From the NCBI RefSeq assembly GCF_026213295.1, contig NC_079418.1:11683380-11747379 (forward strand): 64,000 bases of DNA, written 5' to 3'. The position numbers and the translations under genes are program-made. The notes below the pieces were generated by a model. That model saw nothing but the letters and a program-made list of their open reading frames with translations, made no database searches and was not told where the DNA came from. Origin of the DNA: Gadus chalcogrammus (lineage: Eukaryota; Chordata; Actinopteri; Gadiformes; Gadidae). Below, piece after piece: positions 58,478 to 64,000 of this stretch. Numbering within the stretch: position 1 is the stretch's first letter; each line of letters begins with the position of its first letter.

Positions 58478-60288
58478 TGTGTGTCTGTGTGTCTGTGCGT
58501 GCGTGTGTGTGCTTGTGTGTGCTTGTGTGTGTGTGTCTGTGCGTGTGCGTGCGTGTGTGTGTGTGTATAACACGCTATTTTATGTTGAAATGCGACGTAA
58601 TCCAGTGTTCACGAAAAGTACACTGTCAACGTATGCTTTTGGCGACTGGGTTGGCTCTCAGATATACGTGTTTCTAACAAGATGATATCATTAAAAGTTA
58701 CATAAAGTAACAGTTTAATAACACAAACGCAGGAAGCACGTGAGCTGCTAGTTTAGCGAAAGCAACCTGACGTCGTTGAAACATGCGAGCGAGCCGATCA
58801 AATCCTAATTACTATAAAACTAAAGATCAGACACAATCACTGACTGAAGATTAAGCAAGTAAAAAGTATATTTCTCGCTAGAAATGTTATTAGAAACACG
58901 TTTAACGGTGAATCGGTCCTAAAATATTGCATTTCTCATTCAGATAATAAAGATTAATAAAGATCATACACATTCACTGACTGAAGATTATGTAAGGAAA
59001 ATGTACATTTCTCGCTAGAAAAGTCATTAGAAACGCGTTTAATGGTGTATCTGTCCTAAAATATTGCATTTCCCATTCAGATAATAAAGATTAATAAAGA
59101 TCATACACATTCACTGACCGAAGATTATGTAAGGAAAATGTACATTTCTCGCTAGAAATGTCATTAGAAACGCGTTTAATGGTGTATCTGTCCTAAAATA
59201 TTGCATTTCCCATTCAGATAATAAAGATTAATATAAGCTACGCCGTGTTCCGGAGCCGCGGGGGATTCTGGGAATTGGGGTTCTCAGTTGACAAATGGGG
59301 CTTTTGTTAACTTGTTTTGTTGTTAGGATTAAGTGGGGTTAATGGGTTCGGGATGTTATGTGGTTGTGTGTTGTTCTATTAACATTGTTCGTGTGTTCAT
59401 TATTGTCGACACCGTCACCGAGAGTGACGTGACCATCGTTTCGTGCAGCTGTTCCGTGTTGAAGTCTCGTTCAATAAAAACCAACTCTCGTTGTCGAGCG
59501 TTCAATAAAAACCAACTCTCGTTGTCGAGCGTGCCCCCCCCTACAAACGTGTCTCCCCTCCCCCCCCCCTTCAACTAACGTGTCCCCCCCCCCCCCTTCA
59601 TGGGTCTGATTCGCCGATTTCCCATGCTGATATCCCCGAAGATTCTCGGGCATCTTCGACAATTTGGCTATAGATTGTCTCATTACACACTAAATAATAT
59701 AATTATAGCCTTGTAGTGACCGTAACATAATTCACCTACAGTATTCCGTCATGTGTTGTTCTTTCAATTGTGTTGTTGTTTACTGCATGTCATTTACGTT
59801 CTTGGTGGTTCAGGGATCGCGGTCCCTAAGGATTACGTGCGTCTCATGACGTCACAGACCATGCTGGATTTGTTTACCTTCAGCACGCTTTGTTTTCCGG
59901 TTTTCTTTTTTACAAAATAAACGAGTCACACGGCTGTGTGCTCAACGTGCGAAGTTGTGTTCTTAACTTATTGCAATTTCCACAGCCTAATTATATATAT
60001 AGGTTTTGGCATAAACATAACTAGGGTGCACTGTACTATCTGCGCACACCCTTTCTGAAGCCTTTCTCTCGCTCTCTCTCTCTCTCTGTCCCTCCCGCTC
60101 TCTCTTTCTCTCTCTCTCGTACCGTTTTGTGGAGCACGTTAATTGTCTTAGAACACTCCCATTCAGAATGCATTGGTTTACATTTCGTTTTGTGTAACAC
60201 GCAAAAAGTCGGACTATCGTGCTCGGGAACACGCTTCAATAGATTAACGTTCGTGCGCACGAGCACGCAATTGCGTGATACCGGGTTG

Positions 60289-60573
60289 GCATAACACGTC
60301 GGTTCTTTGACGTCTCTGGTATTTCCACAACGAGACTGTATTTGGGGTTATCTGAGCCATGGTTGAGAAGGAATTTGGGGAAAGGAACTTCGGCTCTGTC
60401 TCCCTGAAGTACATGAACTGCGACATGCTGCCTGCCGCCGATTGCCGCGAGGCACCACCGCCCGGCATCGGGCAGCCGGCAGCAGGCAGGCTTTTGGCCG
60501 TTATAATATGTATTATATGATATAGATATCTATGTATTATATGATATTATTTAGATATAGAGCTCCAGGACTG
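60289..60573 (+). repeat. tandem unit 1 (target unit of the giant insertion), with right target duplication
   Basis: Starts with the right-hand GCATAAC (60289-60295) and continues ACGTCGG, CTCTGGTATTTCCACAACGA, CCCTGAAGTACATGA and TTTAGATATAGAGCTC. All recur in order in unit 2. It is shorter than unit 2 and lacks most of the GC-rich right half. Its 5' part lies about 19 kb away at 41118-41143, split off by the insertion. Confidence 0.8.
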
Positions 60574-60617
60574 TACCGCAAGTGCTGTACACTTCCTTGT
60601 TATTTGGATAACCGTTC

Positions 60618-61150
60618 TGCTGTTGGTGTTATGGCGCATAACACGTCGGACTCTCGTCTCTGGTATTTCCACAACGAGACTCGTAGTGGGGGTTATCTCA
60701 CCCATGTTTGAGAATGATCTTTGGCTTTGACTCCCTGAAGTACATGATCCACGACATGGAGAAGAAAGGGATTGTTGGCAGCTAATGTCTCCCGCTTGAG
60801 CCCCGCTTCCCGCTGCCGAGGGAACATCACCTCGGCGCTGCAGGAGACGGTGGTGCCTTAGCGCTGCCCGCTGCCGAGGCGGTGGTCCCTCGGCAGCGAG
60901 GCTCCGGCGGGAGACAACAGCGGTCAACAATCGCGGCCAACAATCCCTTCCTCCTCCATGTCATGGTTCAGTCTACTTCAGATTGATGTGGACGTGGAAG
61001 AACCAGAGACGTCGGAGAACCCGACGCGGTCGTTTGAGATTCATAATATCGTCTGGAGGCGCCAACAGCTTTTGGCCGTGTTAATATATATTATATGATA
61101 TAGATATCTATGCATAATATGATATTATTTAGATATAGAGCTCAAGGACT
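60618..61150 (+). mobile_element. tandem unit 2: smaller foldback element with the uninterrupted target
   Basis: Begins TGCTGTTGGTGTTATGGCGC and reads uninterrupted through GCATAACACGTCGG. Internally it folds: CTGCCGAGGGA near 60812 pairs with TCCCTCGGCAG near 60886. Outward blocks (GTCTCCCGC with GCGGGAGAC, AGGGATTGTTGG with CCAACAATCCCT, CGTCTCTGGT with its complement) extend the pairing to roughly 60640/61030. An AT-rich ending (TATTATATGATATAGATATC) is shared with unit 1. No coding capacity is recognised. Confidence 0.7.
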
Positions 61151-61462
61151 CCCGTGTGTTCTAGAATATTTACAGAACACGGCTAAAGGCTGTGTGCGCC
61201 TGCCATTGCGATACATCCACTGTAAGCTGCTCAGGGCCACACCCCCACCCTCCTCCTTGACCCGCGTCTCTCCTCCTTATTTGCATTAAAGCTACATACA
61301 CCGAAACGGCGCATTTGAGGAAAGTTCAATGTGCGACTGGCTCGTAGTGTCTGTAATTCTGCACCACGGCTGAATTTCGGGAACGCCTTCAAATACTGTG
61401 TTTGGGGCCTACTAATATCTATATTAAAGCATCAATAAAGTATCATGCCATGGGACCTTTAA
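61151..61462. repeat. teleost-type repeat ending in TTAA
   Basis: The blocks GAATATTTACAGAACACGGC, TGCCATTGCGATACATCCAC, CATTAAAGCTACATACACCG and CCATGGGACCTTTAA resemble a repeat common in fish genomes (my recall). TTAA occurs at 61286-61289 and at the right end, 61459-61462. Confidence 0.5.
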
Positions 61463-63919
<2,457 letters not shown>

Positions 63920-64000
63920 TCAATCATCATCGAGTTCTCCCCACTCTTTGTCGGGCAGCTCCTTTAGTTTTCTGCATGTTTCCGACCATGGGTCAGGTCT
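63920..64000 (-). CDS. possible C-terminal coding fragment, runs off the window
   Basis: Reading the minus strand from the window edge gives an open stretch of 26 codons ending at TGA (63920-63922). Its charged, balanced composition (WSETCRKLKELPDKEWGEL, then an acidic DDD tail) looks like real protein. A minus-strand AATAAA about 60 bp beyond the stop fits a terminal exon. I do not recognise the protein. It could be a host gene or a transposon C-terminus, and the length is too short to exclude chance. Confidence 0.35.
   Translation of the reverse strand, partial: RPDPWSETCRKLKELPDKEWGELDDD

Larger units (their letters stand above)
41145..60287. mobile_element. giant foldback (palindromic) mobile element, interrupted by an ERV
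   Basis: The two ends are inverted copies starting AACCCGGTATCACGCAATTG. Homology continues for about 3.45 kb inward: left arm 41145-41690 plus 53705-56638, right arm 56841-60287, and a 202-bp spacer. Without the endogenous retrovirus the element is about 7.1 kb. Sampled segments differ at only about 1-2% of bases, plus repeat-length differences. GCATAAC flanks both ends, and an uninterrupted copy of that target lies at 60636-60642, which supports insertion as a unit. No frame in the arms exceeds about 82 codons outside simple repeats, and no transposase domain is visible, so it would be non-autonomous. The 7-bp (perhaps 8-bp) duplication is compatible with hAT-, KDZ- or similar superfamilies. 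The termini match none that I recognise. Confidence 0.8.
56841..60287 (-). repeat. foldback right arm
   Basis: Inverted copy of the left arm with no retrovirus. At about 59731-59746 the sequence runs uninterrupted across the point where the provirus sits in the left arm. It contains mirrored versions of the nested inverted repeat (57504-58128), the 137-bp triplication (about 58823-59231) and the GT tract. Confidence 0.9.

Noticed and set aside
41145..60287. Palindrome as a plain assembly or hairpin-read artefact
   Set aside because: The arms differ by substitutions and microsatellite length. One arm carries a 12-kb provirus, there is a non-mirrored spacer, and the edges bear a target duplication. 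It still deserves a read-level check.

Overview
The window looks like teleost fish DNA, possibly from a cod-like (gadiform) species. The reasons are the very dense long (AC)n/(GT)n and (CT)n/(GA)n microsatellites (about 19 AC/GT tracts of 40 bp or more in 64 kb), fragments resembling common teleost interspersed repeats, an I/Nimb-like LINE fragment, and a retrovirus-like endogenous element. The gadiform label is an inference from repeat density only. I see no complete host gene. The only host-like coding candidate is a short open stretch running off the right end on the minus strand.

Positions 1-41,100 are mostly non-coding sequence (intergenic or intronic) studded with simple repeats. They hold one broken LINE (about 29.6-31.3 kb, plus strand) and several small foldback or MITE-like elements (11.2, 16.8, 20.0 and 28.8 kb).

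Positions 41,145-60,287 form one structure: a giant foldback (palindromic) mobile element. Its arms are about 3.45 kb and nearly identical, and a 202-bp spacer between them carries its own 29-bp hairpin. It is flanked by a 7-bp duplication (GCATAAC). A paralogue of the uninterrupted target lies just outside, at 60,618-60,650. The arms contain further nested inverted repeats, a 137-bp triplication and an (AC)n tract whose length differs between arms. I see no transposase.

A 12.0-kb endogenous retrovirus (41,691-53,704, plus strand) is inserted in the left arm only, and the right arm keeps the matching empty site. The provirus has identical 446-bp LTRs, a tRNA-Trp-like primer binding site with one extra base, and a 2.35-kb leader with duplicated splice-acceptor-like motifs. 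Its gag has a PPPY late motif, a very long glutamine-rich repeat domain and a zinc knuckle. Gag and pol are separated by a single in-frame UAG. Pol carries protease, an unusually long linker, RT, RNase H and a D,D-35-E integrase with a GPY-type C-terminus. Only a signal-peptide-like env start remains. Gag and pol are broken by frame changes even though the LTRs are identical.

Positions 60,289-61,150 hold two tandem copies of a smaller foldback unit, the element family that served as insertion target. They are followed by a teleost-type repeat ending in a TTAA context, more non-coding sequence, a 499-bp (GA)n tract and the possible terminal exon at the right edge.
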